A DNA stretch of 64,000 bases. Origin: Gammaproteobacteria bacterium. GTDB lineage: Bacteria; Gemmatimonadota; Gemmatimonadetes; Longimicrobiales; Gaopeijiaceae. Positions 1-9,085 of this stretch are shown piece after piece (within the stretch, counting starts at the first letter, position 1; every line of letters begins with the position of its first letter). Made by a program: the position numbers and the translations under genes. The stretch covers positions 62,001 to 126,000 of the forward strand of contig JAPPJO010000017.1 in assembly GCA_028820325.1 (NCBI GenBank), in the 5' to 3' direction. The notes under the pieces were generated by a model, which saw nothing but the letters and a program-made list of their open reading frames with translations, made no database searches and was not told where the DNA came from.

Positions 1-175
1 GCACACGGCCTCTGGCAGAATGTTCTCATGAGGGATGTGTCAACACGTTCACAATACGGACGCCGATCTTCCACCGCAATAGCCCCGAACGGCCCTCCGG
101 AAGGGGGATATGGCTGAGGGTAGAATCGCGATGGCCGGATCAGGGAAACGCTGGACGCCAGTCCTCCGCGTATCG
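1..175. other. Intergenic, no gene recognised
   Basis: This left edge follows the stop codon of the leftward Asp-box gene. I see no conserved coding frame, tRNA or clear terminator. A short rightward frame near 110-292 overlaps that gene antisense and has no family resemblance, so I did not call it. Confidence 0.5.
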
Positions 176-3100
176 CTAGAAGGAGGGCGTCACAACGAAT
201 CCGATCCCATGTTCCCGCGCGAGGGAATTGAGCGCCGGGATCCCCGAGGCAAGCGCGTTCTCGAGCGTCGCGAGTTGCTCGGACAAGTGTGACTCCACGT
301 CCGCAAGGCGCTCGTGCGCACCTGCGGTCGGTTTCGTGTCCGCACCGGTGACGGTCTCGTACAGGTATCCGAGCTCTCCGAAGACCCGCGGTTCGGCCAC
401 GAAAACGAATCTCCTGGGAGGAATCTGGGTCAGCGCTTCCTCTACGTCCGCGATCTCCTCTTCCAGCGATCGCGCCGCTGCGGCGACGGGGTGTTCCGGA
501 TCGTCCACGACCCGTTGGAGCAGATAGTCCAGCTGATCCCGCACTTCACGGATGGCGCGAACGGCACCCTGGGTTTCGGCAATGCGGTCGCGAATGCGGA
601 GCGCGAGATCCAGCTGCTCCTGAAACTCCGCCTGCGTGGTCTCGATCCGCGGATCCCTCAGGTACTCGAAGGATTGAGTGGCAGACGATGATCCGCCGCG
701 TAGCCGGACCTGATAGGTTCCGGGAACAGCCTTGGGCCCGGGAATCGAACCGAGCAGGTCATCCGTACCCTCATGGCGCGTGTCCCAGACGAACCGGTTG
801 AGTCCCGGCTCCACGGGCACTTCACCGGAAACGCTCGAGAAGCTCCGGATCGTTTCGCCTGCCGCGTCGAGGAACTCGAGCGCAACCTCGTCCTGAGGCG
901 CCTCGCCGAGATGATAGTTCACGATCACGCCGTTGGGCGGATTGGCGCCGACGCGCGGCTCCTCACCCCCGCCTCCGCCGAGCCTGTATGCATCCCTCGG
1001 CTCGTAGAGGTGCGCGGAGGCCCGGGCCACGTCCTCGGTGAGCCCGTGCAGGGGCGACAGATCATCCAGGATCCAGAAGGAGCGCCCCTGGGTCGCGACG
1101 GCCAGGTCCTTTCTGTGAACGGCGATATCCATGACCGGGGAAACGGGGAGGTTGAGCTGGAAGGACTGCCAGTTCTCTCCATCGTCGAAGGAGACGTACA
1201 GGCCAAACTCCCCCCCGGCGTAGAGGAGACCACGCCGGTCCGGATCTTCGCGGACGACGCGGATGAAATGATCCGGGGGAATCCCGTTCGATCCGTTGGC
1301 GAGTCGCTCCCAGGTTGCGCCGTAGTCGTCGGTCCGGAAGATGTAGGGCGCGTGATCGTCCAATCGGTACCTGTGGACGGCGACGACGGCGCGGCCGGGT
1401 TCGTGTACAGACGGGTCGATGGTGGACACGGTGCCCAGCGAGGGGAGGCCGGGCGGCGTCACGTCCTGCCACTCCTGCCCGTTGTCCCGCGAGATGTGGA
1501 TCAGGCCATCGTCGCTGCCGGCCCAGAGTAGGCCCGGCGTGATTGGCGATTCCTCGAAGGCGATGATGGCCGGGTAGACTTCGACCCCGGTGTAGTCGCC
1601 CCCGATCGGACCGCCGACCACTCCCTGCTTCTCCGGATCGTCCCCGGTGAGATCCGGGCTGATCACCTCCCAGCTGTGCCCGTCGTCCGTCGATCTGTGC
1701 ACGAAGTTGGAGGCGTGATACAGGACGCCCGGATCGTGCGGCGAAAAGCGGATCGGAGCGAGCACCGCGAATCGGTACCTGTAGTTCCTCGACTTCTGCC
1801 CCTCGCCGAACTGCGGATAGACCTGGATGTTCCGGGCCTGGCCGGTGGAGTGGTCGTACCGCTCGATGATGCCCTCGTAGTTTCCGGAAATCACGATGTC
1901 CGGATTGCGGGGATCGGGCACGACTTCGCCTTGCTCGCCGCCCCCGACCGCGTGCCAGTCGCTCTCCGTGATGCCGAACGACGTGGTCCGGCTGGCGATC
2001 GATATCGTGGAGTTGTCCTGCTGGGCCCCGTACAGACGGTATAGGAACCGGTTGTCGGTGCTGACGGTGAAGATCTCCGATGTCGCCTGGTTCATGATCG
2101 TCGACCAGGAGCGGCCCCCGGTGTAGGTCACCGTGGCCCCGCCGTCGTTGCCGTTGATCATGTTCTCGGGATTGTCCGGGTTGATCCACAGCGCGTGGTG
2201 GTCGCCGTGAGGAGCGGGGATCGCTTCGAAATTCTCACCGCCGTCCACCGATTTCAGGAAGCCGTCGCCCTGGGCCATCGAATACACCGTGTGCTCGTCC
2301 ACGGGATCGGCGACCAGGTGCATGTAGTAGAACGCGCGCACCGTGAGCACCGCGTCGTCGTTGATGAGGCGGAAGCTCTCGCCGCCATCGTCGGAGCGGA
2401 ACAGGCCGCCGTCCTCCGCTTCGACGAGAGCCCACACCCGGTCCGGGTTGACCGGGGAAGCCACTACGCCGATGCGGCCCTTGATGCCCGCGGGAAGCCC
2501 TTCGGTCAATTCCACCCAGGTGTCGCCCCCGTCCACGCTCTTGTAGAGCCCGCTGTCCTCCCCACCGCTGACCAGGGTCCACGGCTGACGCAGAGCCTGC
2601 CAGATGGCCGCGTAGAGGATACGCGGGTTGGTGGGATCCATCGCCAGGTCCGCCGCGCCGGCTCGGTCACTGACGTAGAGCACGCGCTCCCACGTCTCTC
2701 CCCCGTCACGCGACCGGAAGATCCCCCTCTCCGGATTCGAGCCGAACACGTGACCGAGAACGGCGACGTAGACGATGTCGGGATCAGTCGGATGGATGCG
2801 AATCTGCGAAATGTGGGCGGACTGCTCGAGGCCGATATGGTGCCAGGTCCGCCCGCCATCCACCGACTTGTACATGCCGTCACCGGGGGAGACGTTGTGA
2901 CGAATACAGGCGGAACCCATTCCCACGTAGAGCACGTTGCTGTCCGACGGGGCCACCGCGATGGCTCCCACCGAAGCGCTGGCGAACTGGCCGTCGGAGA
3001 TGTTGACCCAGTTTTCGCCGCCGTCGTCGGTACGCCACACCCCCCCACCGGTAGAGCCCATGTAGTAGGTGTTGGGCAGGTGGCGAACCCCGGATACCGC

Positions 3101-3262
3101 GGTCACCCGTCCCCCGCGGTAGGGACCGACGAGACGGAACTCCAGCGCCTGGAACGAGGACGGGTCGAACGGCGGCGCCGACTGAGCCGCGAGCGGTGGA
3201 GCGGCAAGCGCCGGGAGCAGGAGTAGAAGGAGAAGGCCTCGCGCTGGTTGCAAAGCGTGCAT
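176..3262 (-). CDS. Exported Asp-box (BNR/sortilin-like) beta-propeller protein
   Basis: A 1,028-residue exported protein. The start at 3262 is chosen because a GGAG lies about six bases upstream and a signal peptide follows directly (long Leu run, then LAAQS). About ten Asp-boxes of the S-x-D-x-G-x-T-W type can be read, for example TDDGGENW, SVDGGRTW, SRDGGETW and STDDGHSW. These mark the VPS10/sortilin or BNR propeller fold. After the propeller come a beta-rich domain and a helical C-terminus. Such proteins are often annotated as glycosyl hydrolases, but I see no catalytic set that would prove this, so substrate and activity are unknown. It is transcribed divergently from the PLP-enzyme cluster. 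Confidence 0.85.
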   Translation of the reverse strand: MHALQPARGLLLLLLLPALAAPPLAAQSAPPFDPSSFQALEFRLVGPYRGGRVTAVSGVRHLPNTYYMGSTGGGVWRTDDGGENWVNISDGQFASASVGAIAVAPSDSNVLYVGMGSACIRHNVSPGDGMYKSVDGGRTWHHIGLEQSAHISQIRIHPTDPDIVYVAVLGHVFGSNPERGIFRSRDGGETWERVLYVSDRAGAADLAMDPTNPRILYAAIWQALRQPWTLVSGGEDSGLYKSVDGGDTWVELTEGLPAGIKGRIGVVASPVNPDRVWALVEAEDGGLFRSDDGGESFRLINDDAVLTVRAFYYMHLVADPVDEHTVYSMAQGDGFLKSVDGGENFEAIPAPHGDHHALWINPDNPENMINGNDGGATVTYTGGRSWSTIMNQATSEIFTVSTDNRFLYRLYGAQQDNSTISIASRTTSFGITESDWHAVGGGEQGEVVPDPRNPDIVISGNYEGIIERYDHSTGQARNIQVYPQFGEGQKSRNYRYRFAVLAPIRFSPHDPGVLYHASNFVHRSTDDGHSWEVISPDLTGDDPEKQGVVGGPIGGDYTGVEVYPAIIAFEESPITPGLLWAGSDDGLIHISRDNGQEWQDVTPPGLPSLGTVSTIDPSVHEPGRAVVAVHRYRLDDHAPYIFRTDDYGATWERLANGSNGIPPDHFIRVVREDPDRRGLLYAGGEFGLYVSFDDGENWQSFQLNLPVSPVMDIAVHRKDLAVATQGRSFWILDDLSPLHGLTEDVARASAHLYEPRDAYRLGGGGGEEPRVGANPPNGVIVNYHLGEAPQDEVALEFLDAAGETIRSFSSVSGEVPVEPGLNRFVWDTRHEGTDDLLGSIPGPKAVPGTYQVRLRGGSSSATQSFEYLRDPRIETTQAEFQEQLDLALRIRDRIAETQGAVRAIREVRDQLDYLLQRVVDDPEHPVAAAARSLEEEIADVEEALTQIPPRRFVFVAEPRVFGELGYLYETVTGADTKPTAGAHERLADVESHLSEQLATLENALASGIPALNSLAREHGIGFVVTPSF

Positions 3263-3329
3263 CGTGAAACTCCGTTGCGGTGCCGAAGCGGCTGACAACC
3301 GGACTCGTGAGCCCATAGACGTGGGTCAC

Positions 3330-3359
3330 TTGACAAATCGTTCAACATGTGATCATAAC
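3330..3359 (+). promoter_or_regulatory. Possible sigma70-type promoter for the PLP cluster
   Basis: A perfect TTGACA (3330-3335) is followed after 18 bp by CATAAC (3354-3359), a four-of-six match to TATAAT. It faces the gene starting at 3456 and would leave a leader of about 90 nt. The assignment is by consensus only. Confidence 0.3.
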
Positions 3360-3455
3360 TTGATCGTGTTCGTGCCCTTCCGACAAGGGTGCTCCGTGGA
3401 AGACGCAACAAGGTCGTGAACAACGGCCGATCCAACCTTCATCGAGGCGACCGCC

Positions 3456-4922
3456 ATGACGCGCGAATACCGGTTTCAATGGTATCAGCGGCTTCACGAG
3501 AACACGCCCGGAATCCACGAAGATGCCAGAGAGGCCGCGCGCGAACTGGGCCTGGACAAGTGGCGCGACCGGGTCGGGCTCTACTCCGGGGCTTCCTCCT
3601 GCCCCGGGCCGCTGCCTGGTTACGTCCTGGACGCGATCGTCGCGGCGAACACCGGCCCTCTGCTTCCGATGCGCAGGGTCGAGGACGAACTGCGGGTAGT
3701 CATCAAGGACATCTTTGGCGACGAGTACGACGGGGCGGCCGCGAACACCTGCGAGGCAGCCCTCCGGGTGAGTTTCGAGACGCTCTTCGCACCCCCGACC
3801 ATGCGCAAGGGAGAGACGTATCGTGGGCGCTTCATCGCCCCCTACGGCGAGGACTACGAGTTCACGGCGGGCTACGGGAGGCCTTTTCCGCCCAGGTACA
3901 AGAACCTCGTCGCCGGTCGCAGCGTGACCGCTGGAGAGCTGGCGGTGGAGGGGAAGAGCCTGCCGAACCTCGACGCCGTCTTCGTGCGGCTTGCGGGGGC
4001 GCGCTACGAGGGTCACGGCATCTGCTTCAATCCCGTGCCCCTGTTGACCGGCACCGACGCCGCCGCGTCGCGCGACGCCCTTCATGTGGCGGCCGACCGG
4101 CACGCGGGCCAGCTCGTCGGCTTCGAGAGCCTGGGCTATGACACGGTGGGATACGGATACGGTGAACACGATGAGAACGGCATCCCCGTACTGAAGAAGT
4201 ACATCGGTGAGCTCGCCGAGGAGTTCGACGTGCCCTACATCGTGGACTCCGCGAGCTGCTGCCCGGCGATCGGGCTGTCTCCGGCGGACATCGGGGCCGA
4301 TGTGATGGCCTGGAGCATGGACAAGGCCTGCCGCGCCCCCATCAGCGGGCTGCTCGTGGGCAGGGAAGAATGCATGGTCCCCATTCGCAGGGGGCTGGGG
4401 CTGGGCGGGACCGTCCGGGGTGGCCTCACCTCGCACGGCAAGGCGGTGTTCTCGCTGGCAGACCCGGGGCGGGATGCGGTCGTCGGGCTGACGGCGGTGC
4501 TGAAGGTCCTTCGCGACGAACCGGAGCGCATCACGGGGCCCATCGACGCGATGTACGACATCGTGGTCGAGGAGTTCTCCCGCTTCGAGCCCGCACGTTT
4601 CCGGGACGACATCATCATCACGAAGTCGTACATGATGGGCGGTATCGAGCTGAACTACGAGAAGACGTGGAAGGACGGCGACTTCGGCATCCCGATCTTC
4701 TCCCTGGAGGACCTCGTTGCCGACACCAATCCCATCGGTACGGCGATGGACGAAATGGGCATCCACCCGGCCACGATCTACAGCGGCAACATGTTCATCG
4801 GGCCGGGGATGGGGAATCTGGCCGATGACGGCGAATTGATGGAGGAGCCCACCCGGGCAGCCGTGCGCGCGCTTGTCCGCGCAATGGAAATCGTCTGCAG
4901 GCACGCGGGACTGGTGAACTGA
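3456..4922 (+). CDS. PLP-dependent fold-type I enzyme, SelA/aminotransferase-like
   Basis: A 488-residue cytoplasmic protein with the layout of a fold-type I PLP enzyme. The likely PLP lysine is K290 in SMDKACRAP. The aspartate that contacts the pyridine nitrogen is probably D264 in YIVDSASC. The N-terminal GLYSGASSCPGPLP and the overall order resemble the SelA-like aminotransferase group rather than classical class I/II enzymes. Its stop codon abuts the start of an APC permease, and two class V aminotransferases follow. This suggests a catabolic operon for an imported amino acid or amine. The substrate cannot be read from the sequence. Confidence 0.75.
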   Translation: MTREYRFQWYQRLHENTPGIHEDAREAARELGLDKWRDRVGLYSGASSCPGPLPGYVLDAIVAANTGPLLPMRRVEDELRVVIKDIFGDEYDGAAANTCEAALRVSFETLFAPPTMRKGETYRGRFIAPYGEDYEFTAGYGRPFPPRYKNLVAGRSVTAGELAVEGKSLPNLDAVFVRLAGARYEGHGICFNPVPLLTGTDAAASRDALHVAADRHAGQLVGFESLGYDTVGYGYGEHDENGIPVLKKYIGELAEEFDVPYIVDSASCCPAIGLSPADIGADVMAWSMDKACRAPISGLLVGREECMVPIRRGLGLGGTVRGGLTSHGKAVFSLADPGRDAVVGLTAVLKVLRDEPERITGPIDAMYDIVVEEFSRFEPARFRDDIIITKSYMMGGIELNYEKTWKDGDFGIPIFSLEDLVADTNPIGTAMDEMGIHPATIYSGNMFIGPGMGNLADDGELMEEPTRAAVRALVRAMEIVCRHAGLVN

Positions 4923-6332
4923 ATGGGCGGCAGCAAGCCGCACGAAGAAAGCCGCGGGTTGGCGCGCGAGCTCGGGCTTCTCGACTCCACATTCCTGGTC
5001 ATCGGGATCACCATCGGGTCGGGCATCTTCCTCACCACGGGCGTCATGGCCGAATCCCTGCCCCACGCCGGCCTGTTGCTCGTTGCCTGGGCCGTGGGTG
5101 GCATCCTGACCGTGGCCGGAGCGCTGACGTACGCCGAACTGGGCGCGGCCATGCCGGAGGCCGGAGGCCAGTACGTCTATCTGCGCGAGGCTTACGGACC
5201 TCTATCGGCATTCCTCTTCGGCTGGGTCATCTTTCTCGTCTACCAGCCGGGCGCGGTTGCCGCCGTCGCGACGGGCTTCGCCGTGTACCTGGGCTATTTT
5301 GTTCCCGCGCTCGCGATCGACAATACGCTCGCGACCATCACGGTGGCGGGGAGGGACCTGTCCGTGTCCGCCGGACAGTTCGTAGCGGTCGCCACGATCA
5401 TTTTCCTGACCCTGATGAACACGCGTGGCCTCCGCATCGGGGCGCTGATTCAGAACGTTTCCACGGTTCTGAAGGTCGCGGCGATCGCCGTCTTCGTCGG
5501 TCTGGGTCTCTGGGCCGGTCTCGGCTCGGGCCAGGAACTACCGACATTGACCGGCGGTGGCGAGGGCTCCTCGCGGCTGGCCGGCTTCGGGGTCGCCCTG
5601 CTCGCCGTGCTCTGGTCGTACGACGGCTTCAGCAATCTCAACTTCTCCGCCGGCGAGATCAAAGATCCGGGCCGAACTCTGCCGAGAGCGCTCATTTTCG
5701 GGACGGTTTTCATCACCGTCGTATACCTCCTCGTCAACGTCGTGTACGTCCTGGCGTTGCCCGTCGGGGAGATGCAAGGGGTGCTTGCCGTGGCGGAGGC
5801 GGCGGCGTCAGCGCTTCTGGGGCCCTGGGGGGCTGCTTTCATCGCAGGGGCGATCGCGGTCTCGACGTTCGGATCAACCAACGGGTCAATCCTGGCGGGC
5901 GCGCGCGTCTACTACGCCATGGCGAAGGATCGGCTCTTCTTTCAGTCGGTAGCGAGTGTGCACCCCCGCTACCGGACACCACACGTCTCTCTCTGGCTTC
6001 AGTGCTTCTGGGCCTGCGTGCTGGCATTGTCAGGAACCTTCGAGCAGATCTTCACCTACGCGACGTTCGCGGTAATCCTGCTATATGGAGCTGCGGCGGC
6101 CAGCGTCTTCACCCTGCGCCGTACTCGCCCCGACCTGCCGCGTCCCTACAGGGTCTGGGGATACCCCGTTGTCCCCGCCTTCTTCCTGGCGTCGGTCGTG
6201 GCGCTCGTGATCAACACCCTGGTCGAGAGGCCGTGGGAGTCGTTCTCCGGTCTCGGCGTCCTGGCCCTCGGCATTCCCGCGTACTTCTACTGGAAACGTG
6301 GCGGCCGCGGAGACGCTGCGGGGGCGCGGTGA
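4923..6332 (+). CDS. APC-family amino acid permease
   Basis: A 469-residue inner-membrane transporter of the amino acid-polyamine-organocation superfamily. The first helix carries the typical sequence IGITIGSGIFLTTG (about residues 25-40). About twelve hydrophobic segments follow, with the usual Y-x-E-L-G-A helix-3 motif (TYAELGAAMPEAGG). The ATG directly follows the stop of the upstream PLP enzyme and the last bases overlap the next gene's GTG, so translation is likely coupled. Context suggests it imports the substrate of the neighbouring PLP enzymes. Specificity is not deducible. Confidence 0.88.
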   Translation: MGGSKPHEESRGLARELGLLDSTFLVIGITIGSGIFLTTGVMAESLPHAGLLLVAWAVGGILTVAGALTYAELGAAMPEAGGQYVYLREAYGPLSAFLFGWVIFLVYQPGAVAAVATGFAVYLGYFVPALAIDNTLATITVAGRDLSVSAGQFVAVATIIFLTLMNTRGLRIGALIQNVSTVLKVAAIAVFVGLGLWAGLGSGQELPTLTGGGEGSSRLAGFGVALLAVLWSYDGFSNLNFSAGEIKDPGRTLPRALIFGTVFITVVYLLVNVVYVLALPVGEMQGVLAVAEAAASALLGPWGAAFIAGAIAVSTFGSTNGSILAGARVYYAMAKDRLFFQSVASVHPRYRTPHVSLWLQCFWACVLALSGTFEQIFTYATFAVILLYGAAAASVFTLRRTRPDLPRPYRVWGYPVVPAFFLASVVALVINTLVERPWESFSGLGVLALGIPAYFYWKRGGRGDAAGAR

Positions 6333-7480
6333 CCGGAAGCCGTTCTCTCGCTGATCCTGCGGACTTCCCGGCAAGCGGACAGTCCACATACCTGAATGCA
6401 GCCTCGGCCGCCCTCATGTACCGGGGTGCCCGGCAGTCCGCCGTGGAGTGGCAACGGGAGCTGGCGGAGAACGGAACCATCAACTTTGACGAAACCGCCG
6501 AGGAAGCCGTCTTCGAGGATCTGCATCGAGCCGCGGCGCGTCTCTTTAACGCGTCGCCCGACGACATCGCCGTCGCGACGAGCGTAACCGAACTCCTTTG
6601 CTCGCTCGCCTGGGCGGTGGCCCCCGGTCCCGGTACCAATGTGGTAAGCACCCGGGTAGTGCACCCGAGCACCCACTATCCCTGGGTTCGGGTTTCGTCC
6701 TTCACCGGTTGCGAGATCCGGCTCGCTCCGGCCACCGACGGGTACGCGGACCCGGACGCCCTGCTCGGCTCGATCGACGACCGCACGGCTGTCGTCTCGA
6801 TCTCCCACGCCGAGTTCCGGACGGGCCAACTCTACGATCTGGCCCATCTGGCGGACGTTGCCCACGCCCACGGCGCGCTCCTGGTGGTGGACGCGACCCA
6901 GTCGGCCGGAGCCGTCCCCATCGACGTCTCGGCCGCCGGCGTCGATGCGCTGGTCTCGGCCGGGTACAAGTGGCTGTGCGGCCCCTTCGGAGCGGCGGTG
7001 ATGTATCTCGCTCCGCATCTCCAGAACGAGCTGGATCCCGGACTCGTCGGCTGGCGGAGCCACCGGGACATGTGGGATCTGCGGGCGGACCGGCTGGAGC
7101 TTCCGAGCGGCGCCCGGCGCTTCGAGTTCAGCACCATGGGGTACGGATGCGCCGCCGGGCTCACACGATCGATCGAATTCCTGGTCGGCGCGGGAATCGA
7201 ACGGATCAGCGCGCACAACCGCCGCCTGGCTGATCTGCTCGTGGATGTACTCCGGAAGCAGGGCGCCGAGATCGTCTCTCCTCTGAACGAGCGCGAGCGG
7301 ACAAGCACTGTGGCCGCCAGATTCCCGGGCCGGGACTCCGCAGGGATCGCCAGCCGTCTGAACGCCGCGAGGGTTGTCGTCTCCAGCCGGGGTGATGTCA
7401 TCCGCATCTCCCCGCATCTTTACAACGCACCGGACGACATCGAGCGCGTGCGCGAGGAACTCGACCGGTGTCTCAACTGA
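6329..7480 (+). CDS. Class V aminotransferase, first copy
   Basis: A 383-residue PLP enzyme of the class V family (cysteine desulfurase, isopenicillin N epimerase and kynureninase relatives). The PLP-binding lysine is K214 in SAGYKWLCGPFG and the pyridine-nitrogen aspartate is D188 in VVDATQSAG. The GTG start at 6329 overlaps the permease stop as GTGA. Longer in-frame options would run deep into the permease and are unlikely. No desulfurase-type active-site Cys loop is evident near the C-terminus, so a role in iron-sulfur assembly is less likely than amino-acid conversion. The gene just downstream is a close paralogue. Confidence 0.85.
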   Translation: MTGSRSLADPADFPASGQSTYLNAASAALMYRGARQSAVEWQRELAENGTINFDETAEEAVFEDLHRAAARLFNASPDDIAVATSVTELLCSLAWAVAPGPGTNVVSTRVVHPSTHYPWVRVSSFTGCEIRLAPATDGYADPDALLGSIDDRTAVVSISHAEFRTGQLYDLAHLADVAHAHGALLVVDATQSAGAVPIDVSAAGVDALVSAGYKWLCGPFGAAVMYLAPHLQNELDPGLVGWRSHRDMWDLRADRLELPSGARRFEFSTMGYGCAAGLTRSIEFLVGAGIERISAHNRRLADLLVDVLRKQGAEIVSPLNERERTSTVAARFPGRDSAGIASRLNAARVVVSSRGDVIRISPHLYNAPDDIERVREELDRCLN

Positions 7481-7548
7481 AATGATGACCGATCCGCCGA
7501 GCGACATGCGAGGTCCTGCCAGACCCGCCGGCACGAAAGGAGAACACC

Positions 7549-8691
7549 TTGGCAAACCTGGTTGATTCGAACGACTTTCCGGCAAGCCGCAGGTCCACAT
7601 ACCTGAACAGCGCATCGGTGGCGCTGATGTATCGCGGTGGCGCGGAGGCCGCCATCGAGTGGCAGGAGGACGTGGCGAACAACGGTACGATCAACTTCGA
7701 CGAGGTCGCGGAAGACGAGGTCTTCCAGGATCTGCACCGGGCCGCGGCACGCCTCTTCGACGTCAAGCCCGACGACATGGCGGTCGCCGCGAGTTCCACC
7801 GAATTCCTGTGCTCCCTGGCCTGGGCCATCATGCCCGGGGCCGGCACGAACGTCGTGAGCGCGGACGTCGTGTTCCCCACGACCCTGTATCCATGGGCCC
7901 GGATCTCAAGGTATACGGGCTGTGAGATTCGACTCGCCCGGGGCCGCGACGGGTATGTGAGTCCCGACGAGATGCTTTCCCTAATCGACGACTCGACCGC
8001 AGTCGTGTGCGTCTCGCACGTCGAGTATGGCACGGGCCAGATGTACAACCTGACCGAGCTGGGCGAAGTGGCTCACGATCACGGCGCGCTCCTCATCGTA
8101 GACGCGACCCAGTCCGCCGGAGGGGTTCCGATAGATCCGTCAGCCTGCCGCGCCGACGCGCTGATTTCCGCCGGCTATAAATGGCTCTGCGGCCCCTTCG
8201 GAGCGGCAGTCATGTATCTGGCGCCACACCTCCATGAAGCGCTGAATCCCGGATTGATCGGCTGGCGGAGCCACAAGGATATGTGGGATCTGCAGGCGGA
8301 CCGGCTAGAGCTGCCCACCACGGCGCGGCGCTTCGAGTTCAGCACCATGGGATACGGATGCGCCGTCGGGCTCACGAGGTCGATCGAGTACCTGGTCGGA
8401 GTCGGCGTGAAGCGGATCTTCGACTACAACCTGGGCCTGGCGGATCTGCTCATCGAGGGACTCCGGGAGCGCGGGGCGGCGATCGTCTCCCCGCTGGAGG
8501 ATGCGGAGCGAACATCGATCGTCTCCGCGCGGTTCCCGAACGCGGACCCTTCGGAGGTTGCCGCACATCTGGGTCGGGCCAACGTGGTCGTTTCGTTGAG
8601 GGGCGACTTCGTTCGCTTCTCGCCCCATCTCTACAACCGGCCTGACGACATCGAGCACGCTCTGAAGGAGCTCGATCGGTTCCTCGCCTGA
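7549..8691 (+). CDS. Class V aminotransferase, second copy
   Basis: A 380-residue paralogue of the preceding gene, colinear over its whole length and by eye about two-thirds identical. PLP residues are K211 (SAGYKWLCGPFG) and D185 (IVDATQSAG). The start is a TTG at 7549 behind a strong AAAGGAG, giving a protein that begins like the mature part of copy one. Conservation of the PLP residues in both copies argues that both are active. They may work as a heteromer or have diverged in substrate. It ends the operon-like run that began at 3456. Confidence 0.85.
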   Translation: MANLVDSNDFPASRRSTYLNSASVALMYRGGAEAAIEWQEDVANNGTINFDEVAEDEVFQDLHRAAARLFDVKPDDMAVAASSTEFLCSLAWAIMPGAGTNVVSADVVFPTTLYPWARISRYTGCEIRLARGRDGYVSPDEMLSLIDDSTAVVCVSHVEYGTGQMYNLTELGEVAHDHGALLIVDATQSAGGVPIDPSACRADALISAGYKWLCGPFGAAVMYLAPHLHEALNPGLIGWRSHKDMWDLQADRLELPTTARRFEFSTMGYGCAVGLTRSIEYLVGVGVKRIFDYNLGLADLLIEGLRERGAAIVSPLEDAERTSIVSARFPNADPSEVAAHLGRANVVVSLRGDFVRFSPHLYNRPDDIEHALKELDRFLA

Positions 8692-8724
8692 GATTGTCGG
8701 CCCCGGTCCGGTCCGCGGCGGCAG

Positions 8725-8997
8725 CTACCGGATGTTGACCCGTTCGATGGGCGGTGCCAGCGCCGAGTAGAAGGTGCGCATCACTGCGAGGATCACGATG
8801 CCCGTGATCATCGATGCGAGAGCACTCTCCATCCTGTCCTCCTGGCCCAAGGTGAATACGTCCCACAGGTACCAGACGCCGCGCCAGAAGGAGACGACGC
8901 CGAAACCGACTACTGCCGCGACGACGATCGATCGCACCAGGGACGTCCTGCCCGGAAGTGCCTGGCCATCCGCGGCATGCTCCGATGTGTCACTCAT
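8725..8997 (-). CDS. Small two-helix membrane protein, unknown function
   Basis: A 90-residue protein with a polar N-terminus and two probable membrane segments (about residues 22-42 and 62-80). A GGAGG lies a suitable distance before the ATG at 8997. The hydrophobic pattern, start signal and lack of overlap with other genes support it as real. I recognise no family. It converges on the second aminotransferase and precedes the serine hydrolase on the same strand. Confidence 0.6.
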   Translation of the reverse strand: MSDTSEHAADGQALPGRTSLVRSIVVAAVVGFGVVSFWRGVWYLWDVFTLGQEDRMESALASMITGIVILAVMRTFYSALAPPIERVNIR

Positions 8998-9085
8998 GTC
9001 AGGCCCTCCGAATCGGACTGATGTTCTTCAGGTTGAGCGGGCGTGCCTCGCGGCGGTTGCCGGGGCGCGGGAGCTGAAACACCGA

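Noticed and set aside
3342..5066. A 574-codon leftward frame opposite the SelA-like gene
   Set aside because: Composition is atypical (His/Arg/Pro-rich) and the rightward gene shows PLP motifs and operon coupling.
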